DNA from: Selaginella tamariscina | Lineage: Eukaryota > Streptophyta > Lycopodiopsida > Selaginellales > Selaginellaceae | Assembly (NCBI GenBank): GCA_003024785.1 | Contig: PUQB01000131.1 | Span: forward strand, 372,001 to 436,000 | Length of the DNA: 64,000 nt | Direction: 5' to 3' | Part shown: positions 63,791-64,000 of the stretch, in pieces | Numbering within the stretch: the first letter of the stretch is position 1 | Layout of the letters: every line of letters begins with the position of its first letter | Notes under the pieces: generated by a model | Database searches by the model: none | Told to the model about the DNA's origin: nothing | Seen by the model: only the letters and a program-made list of their open reading frames with translations | Made by a program: the position numbers and the translations under genes

Positions 63791-64000
63791 AGAATTTTAA
63801 CCCAAAGGGCCAACACGTGGCAACACGTGGCTGCCAGGTGGCCATTCGGCGTCATCACCCTGTGTGCAACGCTAAGTTTCCCAACAACCCCAACGACCCT
63901 AAGGTTAGACTCTAATGCCCAAGTGGACAGGAGACTTAGGGTTTAGCCTAGTCTCCTAGAGTGTCTACCCCCAAAACCTTTGAGGGATAACCCTAGTTGA
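63791..64000. other. GC-richer block at the right edge, unidentified
   Basis: It follows the copia remnant directly and holds CAACACGTGGCAACACGTGG and CTTAGGGTTTAGCC. It may belong to another repeat that continues outside the window. Confidence 0.3.

Overview
The window is nuclear DNA of a land plant, probably a flowering plant. The species cannot be fixed from the sequence. Evidence: plant-only families (QWRF-motif protein, DUF1005, DUF1685, B3 domain, a CCCH-LOTUS-RRM protein of the C3H18/46/53/55 type), a nuclear gene for chloroplast EF-Tu, GT-AG introns, AT-rich intergenic DNA and plant retroelements. Introns and leaders are very rich in (CA)n, (CT)n/(GA)n and (TA)n microsatellites.

Layout. 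0-3.1 kb: 5' part of a REB1/TTF1-like Myb protein gene (minus, runs off the left edge) and a tRNA-His-like sequence. 4.1-8.2 kb: a leucine-rich-repeat gene built mostly from 72-nt exons (plus). 8.2-14.8 kb: AT-rich DNA with a foldback and a promoter-like island. 14.8-17.5 kb: a CCCH/LOTUS/RRM gene with an unexpected C-terminal RING finger (plus). 18.4-20.3 kb: a two-B3-domain protein (minus). 20.6-21.5 kb: a small unknown gene (minus). 22.8-25.2 kb: a QWRF/augmin-8-like gene (minus). 25.9-30.8 kb: a young but broken Ty3/gypsy element with both LTRs. 33.9-37.0 kb: ALG2 mannosyltransferase (minus), head-to-head with a DUF1005 gene (37.8-39.4 kb, plus). 39.7-43.7 kb: cytosolic pyruvate kinase (plus), with a decayed partial copy just downstream. 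44.6-45.6 kb: a plastid membrane protein (minus). 46.3-47.5 kb: an intronless F-box protein (plus). 50.2-52.0 kb: chloroplast EF-Tu (plus). 52.7-53.3 kb: DUF1685 protein (minus). 56.7-58.3 kb: a PHD-like zinc-finger protein (plus). 58.4-63 kb: AT-rich DNA. About 63.0-63.8 kb: a copia remnant at the right edge.

The genes are unrelated housekeeping and regulatory genes rather than one pathway: N-glycan assembly, glycolysis, plastid translation, microtubule organisation, transcription and RNA binding. Several conserved genes carry isolated one-base breaks after which the conserved protein continues in another frame. This looks more like residual long-read assembly error than gene death, but it is not proven. 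The most interesting leads are the RING fusion, a 27-bp perfect hairpin that buries a 5' splice site in the LRR gene, introns in chloroplast EF-Tu (one almost pure microsatellite), a leader duplication that includes a start codon, and a Ty3 element whose integrase looks unlike the usual plant lineages.
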